Source: Salinimicrobium profundisediminis
Lineage (GTDB): Bacteria; Bacteroidota; Bacteroidia; Flavobacteriales; Flavobacteriaceae
Assembly: GCF_026241755.1 (NCBI RefSeq)
Contig: NZ_JAPJDA010000020.1
Coordinates: forward strand, 22,193-86,192
Reading direction: 5' to 3'
DNA: 64,000 nt
A model generated the notes under the pieces. That model ran no database searches, was not told the origin of the DNA, and worked only from the letters and a program-made list of their open reading frames with translations. This document shows, piece by piece, positions 63,148 to 64,000 of this stretch. Positions within the stretch are counted from its first letter, which is position 1. Every line of letters begins with the position of its first letter. The translations under genes and the position numbers were made by a program.

Positions 63148-64000
63148 GTCAACATGCGACCCCTTCGGGGTCGTAATAAATTCCCTAAACATTTGGGCTA
63201 TAAACATCTGACCCCTTCGGGGTCATTATACCGAATATTAATCCCGAAGTGATTACATGTTTATAACCTCACCCGTAGGAAGACTTTCGACTTTGAAGGG
63301 GTCGTACCTTTTATCCCCTGGTTTTTTTGCTAACATCGGATCGTTACATTGGGGACAATATACCAAATTAATTAATCCTGAAGGGATTAAACGTTTATAA
63401 CCCTCACTCATAGGCAGACCTTCGACCCTGAAGGGGTCGTACCTTTTATCCCCTGGTTTTTTGTCAACATCTGACCCCGTTGCGTTGGGGTCATTTATAC
63501 CGAATTATTAATAATCCCGAAGATATTACATGTTTATAATCCTCACTCATAGGAGGCTTTCGACCCTGAAGGGGTCGTACCTTTTATCCCCTGGTTTTTT
63601 GTCAACATCGGACCCCGTTGGTTTGGGATCATTTATACCGACTATTAATTAATCCCAAAGGGATTACATGTTTATAACCCTCACTCATAGGAAGCCTTAG
63701 ACCCTGAAGGGGTCGTACTTTTATCCCATGGTTTTTTGTCAACATCGGACCCCATTGCGTTGGGATCATTTATACCGACTATCAATTAATCCCGAAGGGA
63801 TTACACGTTTATAACCTCAACCGTAAGTTAGCAAACCTTCGACCCTGAAGGGGTCGTACCTTTTATCCCCTGGTTTTTTGTCAACATCAGACCATTGCGT
63901 TGAGATCATTTATACCGATTATTAATTAATCCCGAAGGGATTACACGTTTATAACCTCAACCGTAAGTTAGCAAACCTTCGACCCTGAAGGGGTCGTACC
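63148..64000. repeat. Tandem array of palindromic 135-141-base units
   Basis: The landmark GTCGTAC recurs at 63301, 63436, 63574, 63712, 63853 and 63993, steps of 135, 138, 138, 141 and 140 bases. Each unit holds GACCCTGAAGGGGTC, AATCCCGAAGGGATTA and a third weaker GGACCCC...GGGGTC or GGGATC hairpin, plus TTTATCCCCTGGTTTTTT. The last two units are identical over at least 77 bases. Stops in all frames and steps not divisible by three exclude a repeat protein. The array begins with two simpler copies at 63148-63230 and continues past the window. Confidence 0.85.

Noticed and set aside
63148..64000. CRISPR array
   Set aside because: The period is 135-141 bases and the whole unit is repeated. 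There are no short constant repeats with unique spacers, and no cas genes are near.

Overview
The window looks like chromosomal DNA of a member of the Flavobacteriaceae (Bacteroidota). Reasons: promoters of the Bacteroidetes type (TTTG, about 19-21 bases, TAnnTTTG; an exact copy precedes uvrB), lipoproteins with an acidic run after the lipobox cysteine (Ser-Asp-Asp-Asp), bacillithiol synthesis gene bshC, LysM/PBP1 and outer-membrane proteins typical of the group, and intergenic palindromes common in these genomes. The genus cannot be decided from the sequence alone. I see no rRNA, tRNA, CRISPR array, transposase, integrase or phage gene.

Layout. 1-7.2 kb: a partial unknown gene, an ABC-2 exporter pair, uvrB, a secreted repeat protein, a small heat-shock protein, a one-domain DUF1456 gene and APS reductase cysH. 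7.2-12.5 kb: two secreted paralogues that share an ECF-like promoter element, sucC, a Lon N-domain protein, lysA and a DUF4168 protein. 12.5-19.9 kb: ion channel, erythromycin-esterase homologue plus metallo-beta-lactamase-fold protein, DUF72 plus Fpg/Nei glycosylase, a metalloprotease, a GH3 enzyme and a DUF3820 gene. 20-33 kb: pyrG-yidC, FAS1 and other surface lipoproteins, mnmA plus a nitronate-monooxygenase-like gene, and a guaA-LysM-OsmC-DUF922 operon. 33-44.4 kb: SIMPL and DUF2071 genes, bshC coupled to a PLP decarboxylase, M14 and M16 peptidases flanking a Na/Ca antiporter.

44.7-50.2 kb is a complete phosphate uptake operon on the minus strand: outer-membrane phosphate porin, pstS, pstC, pstA, pstB, phoU. 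Its leader has a TAACRTT direct repeat (possible Pho box), a terminator hairpin, and a perfect 14-base inverted repeat whose downstream arm lies just before the porin start codon.

50.4-58 kb holds a coupled run of a VTT membrane protein, a class V aminotransferase and a DUF2459 protein, then class I fructose-bisphosphate aldolase, rimO and an alanine-glyoxylate-type aminotransferase, separated by several families of short palindromes. 58.2-63.1 kb is the glyoxylate shunt (aceB-aceA) divergent from an XRE-type regulator related to the RamB/ScfR acyl-CoA regulators; the 118-base space between them carries phased TTCGC boxes.

The last 850 bases are a tandem array of units of about 135-141 bases, each with several palindromes, running off the window end. 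The least explained signals are this array, the phosphate-porin leader, the aceB/regulator operator region and the ECF-like promoters of the two secreted paralogues.
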